Source: JBGSUZ01 sp964404895 (GTDB lineage: Bacteria > Bacillota > Clostridia > Peptostreptococcales > Acidaminobacteraceae). From it: a DNA stretch of 64,000 nucleotides. A program made the position numbers and the translations under genes. Where the stretch lies: NCBI GenBank assembly GCA_964404895.1, contig CAYOLV010000001.1, forward strand, positions 310,001 through 374,000. The letters run 5' to 3'. Under the pieces are notes generated by a model. That model saw nothing but the letters and a program-made list of their open reading frames with translations. It did not search any database and was not told where the DNA came from. Below are positions 26,138 through 34,560 of this stretch, one piece after another. How positions within the stretch are numbered: the stretch's first letter is position 1; the number at the start of each line of letters is the position of its first letter.

Positions 26138-27703
26138 ATGCCGACAAAATGTTTTTATATGAATAAAACTTTAAAACCAATTCTAAATGTTGAGCTAAAT
26201 CAGAATGATTTTATAGACTTTGTGGATGTAGAGCCAGAAATATATGAGTGGCTGGATGCTTACCAAAATCTGAGTCTCCAACTTCTGAATCGGATAGACG
26301 GTTTAGAACTCTATAAACAAAGAGAAATAGATGCCTTTGCCATTGGAGACGCCATTGCGGACGGCATTTGCTTAACAGATGGCAAGGGAAACGTTCTAGC
26401 GGTTAATAAGGCTTATACGGATATTACTGGAATTGAGGAAAATCAGATTGTGGGTCACACCATAGAAGAAGTGCTGGCGCAAGGACTCTTTAACCGTGCA
26501 GTCACCCACTTGGTCATCGATCAGAAAAAGAAAATATCTCAGTTTTCCACCATCGCCAGCAACAAGAAAAAAGTCCTGATTACAGGAAACCCCTTCTTTA
26601 ACGATGAGGGGGAAGTGGTGCAAGTTCTCACGGTGATGAGAGATTTAACGGAAATTATCAGTGTCAAAGATAAACTGGAAAAGGCTGAAAAGGAGAGCGA
26701 GCGCTATTTAGACGAACTTAATTACTACAAGAGTTTGCAGCGCGGACTCAGCGGTCTGATTGGGGAAAGCAGGGACATTAAGAAAATTAAAGAGCTGATC
26801 AGTTATGTGGCAAAGACAGAAGCCACTGTATTGATAACGGGTGAAACAGGCGTAGGCAAGGAAGTCATTGCCCGTGAAATTCACCAAAACAGCAACCGTT
26901 CTGGAAGCGCTTACATTAAAGTCAACTGCGCCGCTATCCCAGACTCGCTCCTAGAATCAGAGCTTTTCGGATATGAAAAAGGGGCCTTTACAGGGGCTCA
27001 GAATAAAGAAAAACCCGGCATGTTTGAACTGGCAAACGGGGGTACTCTGTTGTTAGATGAAATTGGAGAAATGCCAATTAACTTGCAGTCTAAACTTCTA
27101 AGGGTTCTTCAAGAACGTGAACTGATGCGTATTGGGGGCACAAAGAGCATTAGCATAGATGTTCGGGTGATTGCCTCTACCAATCAGAGTTTGATCAAGC
27201 AAATTGAAACGGGCAGGTTTCGAGAGGACTTGTATTACAGGCTGAATGTAGTGCCAATTCATATACCGCCTCTCAGAGAAAGGATAGAAGACATTCCACT
27301 GCTGGCACATCTAATGTTAGAAAAGTTTAATTTGAAATACGAAAAAGATAAAAAGCTGAGTCAAGGAGCGATTGACGTCTTGGGTCAATACCGCTGGCCG
27401 GGCAATGTGAGAGAGCTTGGGAATGTCATAGAACGCATTATTGTCAGCGATGACGAAATGATGATTAGTGAAGAAAGTGTTATGAATGTGCTGGGCAGGT
27501 ATATTGAGGGTGGCGTGCCCATCAGATTGAAAGATAATGTGACCTTAAAAGAGGCGGTCTTGCAGTTGGAAACAGAAATGATTCAACAAGCATTGAACCA
27601 ACATAAAAGTACTTACAAGGCGGCGAAAGCTTTAGGAATGAGTCAGCCGACCTTTTTTAGAAAAGCCAAGCACTTGGGAATTTCAATGGGAATAGAAGAG
27701 TAA
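26138..27703 (+). CDS. Sigma-54-dependent activator (PAS-AAA+-Fis) of the phloroglucinol-type operon
   Basis: A 521-residue enhancer-binding protein: N-terminal helical region (1-65), PAS domain (~68-180; GICLTDGKGNVLAVNKAYTD), AAA+ domain with Walker A GETGVGKE (~234), GAFTGA (~282) and LLLDEIGEMP, and a Fis-type helix-turn-helix at the C-terminus (YKAAKALGMSQPTFFRKA). There is no receiver domain, so the PAS domain probably senses the inducer. The gene ends 187 bp before a strong sigma-54 promoter (27890), with repeated candidate binding sites between them, so it is the obvious activator of the downstream catabolic operon. Confidence 0.93.
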   Translation: MPTKCFYMNKTLKPILNVELNQNDFIDFVDVEPEIYEWLDAYQNLSLQLLNRIDGLELYKQREIDAFAIGDAIADGICLTDGKGNVLAVNKAYTDITGIEENQIVGHTIEEVLAQGLFNRAVTHLVIDQKKKISQFSTIASNKKKVLITGNPFFNDEGEVVQVLTVMRDLTEIISVKDKLEKAEKESERYLDELNYYKSLQRGLSGLIGESRDIKKIKELISYVAKTEATVLITGETGVGKEVIAREIHQNSNRSGSAYIKVNCAAIPDSLLESELFGYEKGAFTGAQNKEKPGMFELANGGTLLLDEIGEMPINLQSKLLRVLQERELMRIGGTKSISIDVRVIASTNQSLIKQIETGRFREDLYYRLNVVPIHIPPLRERIEDIPLLAHLMLEKFNLKYEKDKKLSQGAIDVLGQYRWPGNVRELGNVIERIIVSDDEMMISEESVMNVLGRYIEGGVPIRLKDNVTLKEAVLQLETEMIQQALNQHKSTYKAAKALGMSQPTFFRKAKHLGISMGIEE

Positions 27704-27840
27704 TTCAAAAATAAATCGAATGATTTAAAAATGAATTAACAGATTGGAAGGGTTTTAACCCATTCTAATCTGTTTTTTTTGTTTTTGTAATTCAAAAATG
27801 AATTGGATTAAACGTTCAATGAATCGATTTATTTTGAATG
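27702..27840 (+). promoter_or_regulatory. Repeated AATTCAAAAATGAATT sites, candidate enhancers
   Basis: Four related elements occur: AATTCAAAAATAAATC (27702), GATTTAAAAATGAATTA (27722), the perfect dyad AATTCAAAAATGAATT (27789) and, inverted, GAATCGATTTATTTTGAATG (27821). They lie 50-190 bp upstream of the sigma-54 promoter, two on each side of the activator's terminator. That is the expected placement for enhancer sites of the activator encoded immediately upstream. Confidence 0.65.
27738..27786 (+). terminator. Rho-independent terminator after the sigma-54 activator
   Basis: AACAGATTGGAAGGGTT pairs with AACCCATTCTAATCTGTT (two mismatches), followed by a long T run. It separates the regulator from the catabolic operon. 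Confidence 0.87.
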
Positions 27841-27889
27841 AAGTCCTGTTTCTTTTGAAAATACACAGTTTATAAACTTATTTTAACTT

Positions 27890-27905
27890 TGGCATGACAC
27901 TTGCG
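27890..27905 (+). promoter_or_regulatory. Sigma-54 (-24/-12) promoter of the module 1 operon
   Basis: TGGCATGACACTTGCG fits TGGCAYR-N4-TTGC exactly, with correct spacing, 82 bp before the first CoA-transferase gene. No other promoter was seen before that gene. Confidence 0.92.
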
Positions 27906-27986
27906 TTTATAAAAGGATGTGAACAAAAGGATTTAGAAACCCTGAGAAAAACTGCATAACAAAGAAAGAAAAACAGGAGGTGACCC

Positions 27987-28640
27987 ATGAATAAAGTAAT
28001 CAGTGTGTCCCAGGCCATGACATTCATTGAAGAGGGTATGACCCTTATGTATGGAGGCTTTATGGGCGTTGGCACACCTGAAATTTTAATGGATGCCATT
28101 GTGTCTAAAGATGTTAAAAATTTGACAGTCATAGGCAACGACGGGGCAGTTCCCGGCAAAGGCATCGCCAAACTCATTTCAAAGGGTCAGGTGAAGAAGC
28201 TGATTGCCTCCCATATTGGTTTAAACCCTGAAATTGGAAAGCTAATGAATGAAGGGCAGCTTGAAGTGACATTAGTGCCTCAAGGAACACTGGCTGAACA
28301 GATCAGGTGCGGCGGTGCAGGAATTGGAGGTTTTTTAACCCCAACAGGCATCGGAACAGATGTAGAAATTGGAAAGACAAAAATAGAAGTGGGGGGCAAA
28401 GCTTATTTGCTAGAACTCCCCCTCAGAGCAGATGTAGCCCTGATTAGAGGCTCCATTGTAGACACCATGGGTAATGTGTATTACAGAGGAACGACTCAAA
28501 ACTTTAACCCTCTAGCTGCAATGGCGGCGGATGTGGTTATTGTGGCGGCAGAGAAGTTAGTAGAACCTGAAAGCTTGCCCCCAGAGTGGATTATGACACC
28601 TGCTGTTTTCGTAGATTACATTGTGGAAGGGGAATGTTAA
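27987..28640 (+). CDS. atoD: Acetoacetate-type CoA-transferase, alpha subunit (module 1)
   Basis: The 217-residue alpha subunit of a family I CoA-transferase, which moves CoA between acyl-CoA and 3-oxo acids. Motifs: YGGFMGVGTPE (~22-32), LIASHIGLNPEIG, LVPQGTLAEQIRCGGAGIGGFLTPTGIGT and NFNPLAAMAAD. It would activate acetoacetate, a predicted product of the BKACE step in the same operon, to acetoacetyl-CoA for the thiolase. AGGAGG precedes the ATG. It is the first gene of the sigma-54-driven operon, and its stop overlaps the start of the beta subunit. A close paralogue lies at 57949. Confidence 0.9.
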   Translation: MNKVISVSQAMTFIEEGMTLMYGGFMGVGTPEILMDAIVSKDVKNLTVIGNDGAVPGKGIAKLISKGQVKKLIASHIGLNPEIGKLMNEGQLEVTLVPQGTLAEQIRCGGAGIGGFLTPTGIGTDVEIGKTKIEVGGKAYLLELPLRADVALIRGSIVDTMGNVYYRGTTQNFNPLAAMAADVVIVAAEKLVEPESLPPEWIMTPAVFVDYIVEGEC

Positions 28641-29290
28641 TGGCTGAGATGAGTGAAAAAGATATGATCGCCAAACGCATTGCCTTAGAAATGGCAGATG
28701 GACACATTGTGAATTTAGGCATAGGCCTGCCGACCTTGGTCGCCAATTACTTGCCGGAAGACGTTCACATTTTGCTACAGTCTGAAAACGGCATGTTAGG
28801 CATGGGCGCCATTGCAACAGAGGGTCAAGTAGACAAAGACATTATCAATGCTGGGAATCAACCTGTGCTTACGGAAAGAGGGGTCAGCTTCTTTGACAGT
28901 GCCACTTCTTTTGCCATTATTCGTGGGGGTCACGTTGACGTAACCGTACTAGGCGCTCTTCAAGTGGACCAGCAGGGCAATATTGCCAGCCATATGGTAC
29001 CGGGAAAAATGGTGCCGGGTATGGGTGGGGCTATGGACTTAGTCGCTGGAGCAAAGAAGGTCATTGTGGCCATGCTTCACACGGCAAAGGGCGAAGCTAA
29101 AATCCTTAAAAAATGTACCTTGCCATTGACGGGTGTGAACTGTATAGACATGATTGTTACGGAAAAAGCAGTATTTTCAGTAACTCATCACGGTCTAGAA
29201 TTGATGGAAATTATGCCAGGCCATACCCTTGAAGAAATTATTCAGAGCACAGAAGCAGACTTGATTTTAAGCGATCAGCTTAAATTATAA
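28640..29290 (+). CDS. atoA: Acetoacetate-type CoA-transferase, beta subunit (module 1)
   Basis: The 216-residue beta subunit carrying the catalytic Glu in LQSENGMLGMG (~46-56). Other family marks: GHIVNLGIGLPTLVANY near the N-terminus, FAIIRGGHVDVTVLGALQVD, MVPGMGGAMDLV and CTLPLTG. The ATG at 28640 overlaps the alpha-subunit TAA (TAATG), which keeps the usual 1:1 coupling; an ATG two codons earlier (28634) is too close to AGGGG. The heterotetramer is cytoplasmic. The substrate acetoacetate is inferred from the operon. Confidence 0.9.
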   Translation: MAEMSEKDMIAKRIALEMADGHIVNLGIGLPTLVANYLPEDVHILLQSENGMLGMGAIATEGQVDKDIINAGNQPVLTERGVSFFDSATSFAIIRGGHVDVTVLGALQVDQQGNIASHMVPGKMVPGMGGAMDLVAGAKKVIVAMLHTAKGEAKILKKCTLPLTGVNCIDMIVTEKAVFSVTHHGLELMEIMPGHTLEEIIQSTEADLILSDQLKL

Positions 29291-29342
29291 ATTCCAAAAG
29301 GTTCATTGTAGGGAAGCTTAAATGACTAAGGAGGAGCAGCGA

Positions 29343-29684
29343 ATGATTAAAAGAGTATTAAAAGATGTTAAACCTTATGCAGCACCGAAACACTTTGATA
29401 TGACAGCTCTCAGACTTCACGGTAAAGAAGAGTCAGGCGCAGAAAAATTCTGGATGGGCTTATCTCACTTCCTTCCAGGAGGCGGCGCAGAATATGATGC
29501 TTCTCCAACAGAAAAAGTCTATTTTGTTTTAGAAGGGGAAGTAACGGTTTACGACGAGAATAAAAACCCAATCCTTCTTCAAAAACACGATTCTATCCAT
29601 ATCGGCGCCAATGAAGGCCGTTCTTTGATCAACGAAAGCAATATGCCAGCATCTATGTTGGTTGTCATCAATTATCCTGAGTAG
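29343..29684 (+). CDS. Small cupin-domain protein
   Basis: A 113-residue single cupin: GLSHFLPGGGAEYDASPTEK covers the first motif and VYFVLEGEVTVYDEN plus HDSIHIGANEGRSLIN the barrel. The full metal set of a classical cupin is not evident, since one His of motif 1 is missing. The ATG at 29343 follows AAGGAGGAGC; an ATG at 29322 lies before that site. It sits between the CoA-transferase and the SDR in the ring-degradation operon, so it probably serves the pathway as an isomerase or tautomerase, a ligand-binding accessory or a sensor. I cannot choose among these. Confidence 0.8.
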   Translation: MIKRVLKDVKPYAAPKHFDMTALRLHGKEESGAEKFWMGLSHFLPGGGAEYDASPTEKVYFVLEGEVTVYDENKNPILLQKHDSIHIGANEGRSLINESNMPASMLVVINYPE

Positions 29685-29696
29685 GAGGCGTCTCAT

Positions 29697-30485
29697 ATGA
29701 CTATGCAATCTGTAGAAAACTTAAAAAAATTATTCAGTCTTGAAGGCAAAGTGGCCATTGTAACAGGTGGTGCTGGTGCCCTTGGAGAAGCTATTTGTGA
29801 AGGTCTTGCGGCTTATGGCGCAGACGTTGTCGTAACAGGCAGAACTTTGAAAACCTTAGAAGATGCCGTAGCTAAAATCGAAAAAACTGGCAGACGTGCT
29901 CACGCCATCACTTGTGACGTGACAAAAGAAGACCAAGTGGAAGCCATGGTTAAAGAAGTTGTAGAGAAATTCGGCAAAGTAGACATTCTATTCACAGTTG
30001 CAGGCATTGCAAAACGCCATGCGGCAGAAGATTTTATTATGGAAGATTTCCGTCAAGTCATTGACATCAACGTGACGGGAACTTTCATTACTTGCAAACA
30101 TGTTGGAAGAGTTATGAAAGAACAAGGTTACGGCAAAATTGTCAATATTTCCTCTGTTAGAGGCTTTGCAGGTCACCCAGGTGGTTATGCGGCTTACGGT
30201 GCCAGCAAATCTGCAGTAGACATGATCACGAAGCAATTGGCAACAGAATGGGCAAAATACAATATCAATGTCAATGCCATTGCACCGACAATCTTCTGGA
30301 CACCACTCACACAACAAGTTTTAGAAGACGAAAAACTCAAGAAAATATTCTTAGACAGAATTCCACTAGGCAGAGCTGCAGTACCAGAAGACATGGTCGG
30401 GGCATCTGTATACCTTGCAGCACCAGCTTCTGACTTTATCACAGGTCAAATCATCTATGTAGATGGCGGTTGCACTGCGGGCTGA
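29697..30485 (+). CDS. SDR oxidoreductase, candidate phloroglucinol reductase
   Basis: A 262-residue classical short-chain dehydrogenase: TGGAGALGEA nucleotide loop (~24-33), catalytic Ser in VNISSVRG and YGASK (Tyr/Lys). The usual NNAG is TVAG. The loop after beta-2 reads VTGRTLK, with no acidic residue and an Arg, which points to NADPH. In the anaerobic phloroglucinol pathway the first step is NADPH-dependent reduction of phloroglucinol to dihydrophloroglucinol by an SDR, and the next three genes match the following steps. Substrate is therefore inferred from operon order. It starts 12 bp after the cupin gene behind GGAGG. Confidence 0.85.
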   Translation: MTMQSVENLKKLFSLEGKVAIVTGGAGALGEAICEGLAAYGADVVVTGRTLKTLEDAVAKIEKTGRRAHAITCDVTKEDQVEAMVKEVVEKFGKVDILFTVAGIAKRHAAEDFIMEDFRQVIDINVTGTFITCKHVGRVMKEQGYGKIVNISSVRGFAGHPGGYAAYGASKSAVDMITKQLATEWAKYNINVNAIAPTIFWTPLTQQVLEDEKLKKIFLDRIPLGRAAVPEDMVGASVYLAAPASDFITGQIIYVDGGCTAG

Positions 30486-30533
30486 TGCAACAGTAGCCTT
30501 GCACAGTAGCTGATGCACCCCTAGGAGGAAAAC

Positions 30534-31466
30534 ATGGGAAAAGAAATCAAAAACATCGTCATATACGGTCCGGGACTCATGGGGAACGGCTTGGCACAAG
30601 TCTTTGCCTCTGACCCTAGCCTAAAGGTGACCATGGTGGTCAGACCTGAAGACAACGCTAAAGTCCATGAGAATGTTCAGAGCAATTTGGACGCTTTTAT
30701 CGAAAAGGGCATTTGTACAGCAGCAGAGGCAAAGGCCTTGGTTGACCGGATTTTAGTCACAGAAGACCGCATTGGCGCCGCTAAGGAAGCGGACTTCATC
30801 ATTGAATGTGTGCCAGAAAACCTTCAAATCAAGCAAGATCTCTTTGCAGATTTGGAAAAATACTGCAGACCAGACACCATTCTTGCGACCAATACATCGG
30901 TTATGAGCATTGGGGAAGTGGCTGGCAAAACCATTAAAAAGGACAGAGTTGTAGGGGCCCATTTCTGGAACCCGCCTTACCTCATTCCCCTAGTGGAAGT
31001 GGTCAAGGCTGAGGAAACCTCGGAAGAAGTCATGGAACAAACCATGAATCTTCTTAAACAAGTGGGCAAAAAACCGATTTATGTCAAAAAAGACGTTCCA
31101 GGCTTTGTGGCAAATCGCTTACAACATGCCCTTTGGCGTGAGGCCATTTCCATAGTAGAAAGAGGCATTGCAGATGCAGAAACAGTGGACGAAGCCTTGA
31201 AATTCGGCCCAGGGATTCGACTTCCACAACTTGCACCTATTGAAAATGCTGATATGGTAGGGATTGATTTAACCTATGCCATCCACAGCTATATTTTGAA
31301 ACACTTAGAAGACAGCCATGAACCGTCACCTCTTTTAAAAGAAATGTTAGACAAGGGTGACCTTGGTTTTAAAAGCGGAAAAGGGTTCAGAGAGTGGACG
31401 CCTGCACAGGCAGAAGCTTCAAAAAAGGCATTGTCGGCCTATTTGATCGACGTCTTGTATAAATAA
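30534..31466 (+). CDS. 3-hydroxyacyl-CoA-dehydrogenase-fold enzyme, candidate 3-hydroxy-5-oxohexanoate dehydrogenase
   Basis: A 310-residue NAD-dependent dehydrogenase with N-terminal Rossmann motif GPGLMGNGLAQVFA (~11-24), ADFIIECVPENLQIKQ, the catalytic-His segment VVGAHFWNPP, and the C-terminal helical domain (DVPGFVANRLQHALWREA). The fold normally oxidises 3-hydroxyacyl-CoA. In the phloroglucinol pathway a member of this family oxidises 3-hydroxy-5-oxohexanoate, the ring-opened product, to 3,5-dioxohexanoate (triacetate) as the free acid. The flanking SDR and cyclase-family genes support that role. AGGAGGAAAAC precedes the ATG. Confidence 0.85.
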   Translation: MGKEIKNIVIYGPGLMGNGLAQVFASDPSLKVTMVVRPEDNAKVHENVQSNLDAFIEKGICTAAEAKALVDRILVTEDRIGAAKEADFIIECVPENLQIKQDLFADLEKYCRPDTILATNTSVMSIGEVAGKTIKKDRVVGAHFWNPPYLIPLVEVVKAEETSEEVMEQTMNLLKQVGKKPIYVKKDVPGFVANRLQHALWREAISIVERGIADAETVDEALKFGPGIRLPQLAPIENADMVGIDLTYAIHSYILKHLEDSHEPSPLLKEMLDKGDLGFKSGKGFREWTPAQAEASKKALSAYLIDVLYK

Positions 31467-31535
31467 GCCTTAACCCACAGATGACTTGCTAAAAATCGGA
31501 GAATAAAACCAATATCCAATAGGAGGATTCCAAAA

Positions 31536-32471
31536 ATGGGAAAGAAAGTACTTGTTGATTTAAGCCACCCCTTCCACGCAGACATTCCAGTATGGCCTTA
31601 TTTTTCTAAGCCAAAAATAGACACCATGCACAACTTAGCGAAGAGCGGCGTATTAACACAAAAAATTGATGTGGTTATGCACTGCGGTACCCATGCAGAT
31701 GCCCCACGTCACGTTATGGAGTACGAATTTGACGGCAAACGTGCTCGTTATACCCATGAGTTGCCACTGGACGCTTACTACGGAGACGCGGTTTGCCTCG
31801 ACATTCAAATTGAAGACTGGGGTCTCATTACAAGCAAACATTTAGATGACGCTTGTAAACGCGCCAACATCAAGCCAGAAGAATTAGAGGGCATGGTTTT
31901 GTGTCTTAGAACAGGCATGCACCTTAAGTTTGACGACACAAAAGAGTATTACCATTATTCTTGTGGTACGGGCAGAGATGCAGGGGAATGGTTTGAAAAA
32001 TACAAACCTAAATGTGTTGCCATGGACATGCAAGCCCTTGATCACCCACTTCACACCACAATGGGCCAAAATGGACCACCACAAATGAACTTACCTGGAA
32101 AATCTGGCAGACCCATCACAGAAGAGTACATCGAAAAGTTCGGTATAGAAGCTTACGCAGAATTCCACAAAGACACTTACATTAAAATTCACGGCAAAGA
32201 AAAATACATGGAAGTCTTCGGCAAGCTTGAAGCAGCTGGTCTTGAAGGCACTTGGGAACCTTGCCACAAGTACATGATGGGCAACGGCATTGTCGGCGTC
32301 GAAAACCTTGGCGGCAACTTAGACAAAGTCGTTGGCAAACGTTTCAAATTCATGGCATTCCCAATTCGTTGGTACTTAGGAGACGGTTCTATGGTCAGAT
32401 GCGTTGCCGAAATTGATGAAGATGACTTAACAGATGCACCTGAGCGCGTTTACACTTACGGCGGATTTTAA
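31536..32471 (+). CDS. Cyclase-family metal hydrolase, candidate dihydrophloroglucinol cyclohydrolase
   Basis: A 311-residue member of the kynurenine-formamidase-like cyclase family, with the metal motif HCGTHADAPRH at residues 49-59 (His49, His53, Asp55) and a strongly conserved N-terminal VDLSHPFHADIPVWP. In anaerobic phloroglucinol degradation an enzyme of this family hydrolyses the C-C bond of dihydrophloroglucinol to give 3-hydroxy-5-oxohexanoate. It is longer than a typical formamidase (~210 residues), and there is no tryptophan-pathway context. AGGAGG precedes the ATG. This gene, together with the SDR, dehydrogenase and BKACE neighbours, is the best evidence for the pathway. Confidence 0.86.
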   Translation: MGKKVLVDLSHPFHADIPVWPYFSKPKIDTMHNLAKSGVLTQKIDVVMHCGTHADAPRHVMEYEFDGKRARYTHELPLDAYYGDAVCLDIQIEDWGLITSKHLDDACKRANIKPEELEGMVLCLRTGMHLKFDDTKEYYHYSCGTGRDAGEWFEKYKPKCVAMDMQALDHPLHTTMGQNGPPQMNLPGKSGRPITEEYIEKFGIEAYAEFHKDTYIKIHGKEKYMEVFGKLEAAGLEGTWEPCHKYMMGNGIVGVENLGGNLDKVVGKRFKFMAFPIRWYLGDGSMVRCVAEIDEDDLTDAPERVYTYGGF

Positions 32472-32486
32472 GAAAGGTTGTTCACC

Positions 32487-33323
32487 ATGTCCAATTTAGA
32501 AAATAAGGTCATTCTCACCGTTGCTCCAACAGGGGCTTGGCCAACAAAAAATGAAACCCCTTATGTCCCTCTCCAACCGAGAGAGATTGCAGACGAAATT
32601 TATGCTTGCTGGAAAGCTGGGGCTTCTGTAGCTCACATTCACGTGAGAGACGATGAAGACAAGTCTTCCATGAGCTTAGAGAAGTTTGTTGAAACGGTTA
32701 ACTACATTCGTGAAACCGATTGTGATATTGTCATTAACTTAACCACATCTGGGAAATTGGGTCTTCAAGACGAAGAGCGTTTCCAGCATTTGATTGCACT
32801 ACACCCGGATATAGCGTCATATGATTGCGGTTCTATGAACTGGCAGCATAGTTCTGTCTTTGAAAACAGCCCACAATTCCTTGAGAAACTGGGACTGGTC
32901 ATGCAGGAACACAATGTGAAGCCAGAAATTGAAATTTTTGACGGGGGTATGATTGCCAATGCAAAATACTACCTTAAAAAAGGAATTTTGAAAGCACCAC
33001 TTCATTTCCAATTTGTTCTGGGTGCTGCGGGCGGTATGGAAGCCACTATTGAGAATTTAGTATTCCTTAAAAACCAATTGTCAGAAGGTTCAACATGGGG
33101 CGCGCTCGGTATTGGTAAAGGTCATTTGCCAATTATGTACGCAGCTCTTGGTATGGGCGGACATCTTCGTGTGGGAATGGAAGACAATATCATTTACTCA
33201 AAAGGCGTATTGGCAAAGTCAAACGTTGAATTTGTAGAGAGAACCAAACGTATTGTCAAAGAAATGAATAAAGAAATCGCGACGCCAGCAGAGGCGCGGG
33301 AGATTCTTGGGATTAAGAAGTAA
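32487..33323 (+). CDS. BKACE (DUF849) enzyme, candidate triacetate acetoacetate-lyase
   Basis: A 278-residue beta-keto acid cleavage enzyme, a Zn TIM barrel condensing a 3-oxo acid with acetyl-CoA and releasing acetoacetate or an acyl-CoA. Zn ligands are visible as His50 and His52 in AHIHVRD and the Glu in GHLRVGMEDN (~232). LTVAPTGAWPT, NLTTSG and EIEIFDGGMI are also typical. In the phloroglucinol pathway this family cleaves 3,5-dioxohexanoate with acetyl-CoA. The ATG at 32487 was chosen over a TTG at 32478 because AGAAAGG sits 9 bases upstream. A second BKACE is at 53887. Confidence 0.9.
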   Translation: MSNLENKVILTVAPTGAWPTKNETPYVPLQPREIADEIYACWKAGASVAHIHVRDDEDKSSMSLEKFVETVNYIRETDCDIVINLTTSGKLGLQDEERFQHLIALHPDIASYDCGSMNWQHSSVFENSPQFLEKLGLVMQEHNVKPEIEIFDGGMIANAKYYLKKGILKAPLHFQFVLGAAGGMEATIENLVFLKNQLSEGSTWGALGIGKGHLPIMYAALGMGGHLRVGMEDNIIYSKGVLAKSNVEFVERTKRIVKEMNKEIATPAEAREILGIKK

Positions 33324-33368
33324 ACAGAAGATTTTTCAAGCAGATTCTTGGAAAAGGGAGGAATAGCC

Positions 33369-34544
33369 ATGAGAGAAGTGGTAATAGCAAGTGCTGCGAG
33401 AACACCCATTGGTAGTTTCTGCGGTGCCTTGTCCAGTGTACCTGCAATAGATTTAGGCGTCATTGCCGTCAAGGCGGCCATTGAACGGGCGGGGATCACA
33501 CCTGATATGGTTGACGAAACGGTACTCGGCTGTGTATTACAAGCAGGACTAGGTCAAGGCGTTGCCAGACAAGTGGCTGTTCAGGCAGGTATTCCAGTGG
33601 AAAAACCTGCCTTTACGGTGAACATGATTTGTGGTTCAGGTCTTAAGACCATTCAACTAGCCGCTCAAGCCATTGCCCTAGGCGATGCGGACATCGTTGT
33701 GGCAGGGGGAACTGAAAATATGAGCAGCGCCCCTTATGTCATGATGAATGCCAGAACAGGTTATCGCATGGGAAATGGTACTTTGATAGACACCATGGTG
33801 AACGATGGGTTAACCGATGCTTTTGGTGGCTATCACATGGGTGTGACAGCTGAAAATTTAGCTGAGAAGTATAATATTAGCCGATTAGATCAAGATACAT
33901 TTTCTGCAAGCAGTCAGGCGAAAGCCGTAAACGCTCAGAATAAGGGCTATTTTGATGCTGAAATTGTACCTGTTGAGGTGAAAACTCGAAAAGGGATTGT
34001 GACCGTCAGTCAGGACGAACATCCGAAAGGGGACACCACAGTAGAAAGCTTAAGCAAACTTAAGACGGTCTTTAAAAAAGAGGGAACCGTTACGGCGGGC
34101 AATGCTTCTGGCATTAACGATGGTGCGGCGGCTTTGGTACTCATGTCCAGAGAAAAAGCAGAAGCCCTTGGCATTGAACCTTTAGCAGTGATCAAAGGTT
34201 ACGCCTCAGCAGGGGTAGAACCAAGCCTTATGGGTTATGGTCCCGTTCCTGCAGTGAAAAAAGCCCTTTTGAAAGCAGATATGACATTGTCCGAGATTGA
34301 GTTGATTGAAGCCAATGAAGCCTTTGCAACTCAAGCTTTGGCTGTGGCTAAGGGATTGGAACTGAATATGGAAATCGTCAACGTCAACGGAGGCGCCATC
34401 GCTTTAGGTCACCCAGTTGGGGCTTCTGGTGCAAGAATATTGACCACTCTTTTATACGAAATGAAGCGAAGAGACGCCAAGACAGGTTTAGCGACTTTAT
34501 GTATTGGTGGCGGCATGGGTACAGCAGTTGTAGTCAGCAGATAA
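33369..34544 (+). CDS. Acetyl-CoA C-acetyltransferase (thiolase), module 1
   Basis: A 391-residue thiolase with nucleophilic Cys in NMICGSGLKTI (~88), His in GGAIALGHPVGASGARI (~348) and the second Cys in CIGGGMGTA (~378). Length and motifs fit biosynthetic/degradative acetoacetyl-CoA thiolases. It would split acetoacetyl-CoA made by the CoA-transferase and BKACE steps into two acetyl-CoA. The ATG at 33369 follows GGGAGGAA; the upstream TTG at 33348 has no site. A second thiolase (56796) differs at the active-site segment (CASG). Confidence 0.93.
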   Translation: MREVVIASAARTPIGSFCGALSSVPAIDLGVIAVKAAIERAGITPDMVDETVLGCVLQAGLGQGVARQVAVQAGIPVEKPAFTVNMICGSGLKTIQLAAQAIALGDADIVVAGGTENMSSAPYVMMNARTGYRMGNGTLIDTMVNDGLTDAFGGYHMGVTAENLAEKYNISRLDQDTFSASSQAKAVNAQNKGYFDAEIVPVEVKTRKGIVTVSQDEHPKGDTTVESLSKLKTVFKKEGTVTAGNASGINDGAAALVLMSREKAEALGIEPLAVIKGYASAGVEPSLMGYGPVPAVKKALLKADMTLSEIELIEANEAFATQALAVAKGLELNMEIVNVNGGAIALGHPVGASGARILTTLLYEMKRRDAKTGLATLCIGGGMGTAVVVSR

Positions 34545-34560
34545 TTCAGGAGGAAACCCA

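Noticed and set aside
29988..30599. Several 60-110 residue open frames antisense to the SDR and dehydrogenase genes
   Set aside because: They are shadows of well-supported plus-strand genes and lack ribosome sites or recognisable domains.
31536..32471. Cyclase-family gene as kynurenine formamidase
   Set aside because: It is about 100 residues longer than typical formamidases and sits with ring-reduction and BKACE genes, with no tryptophan-catabolism neighbour.
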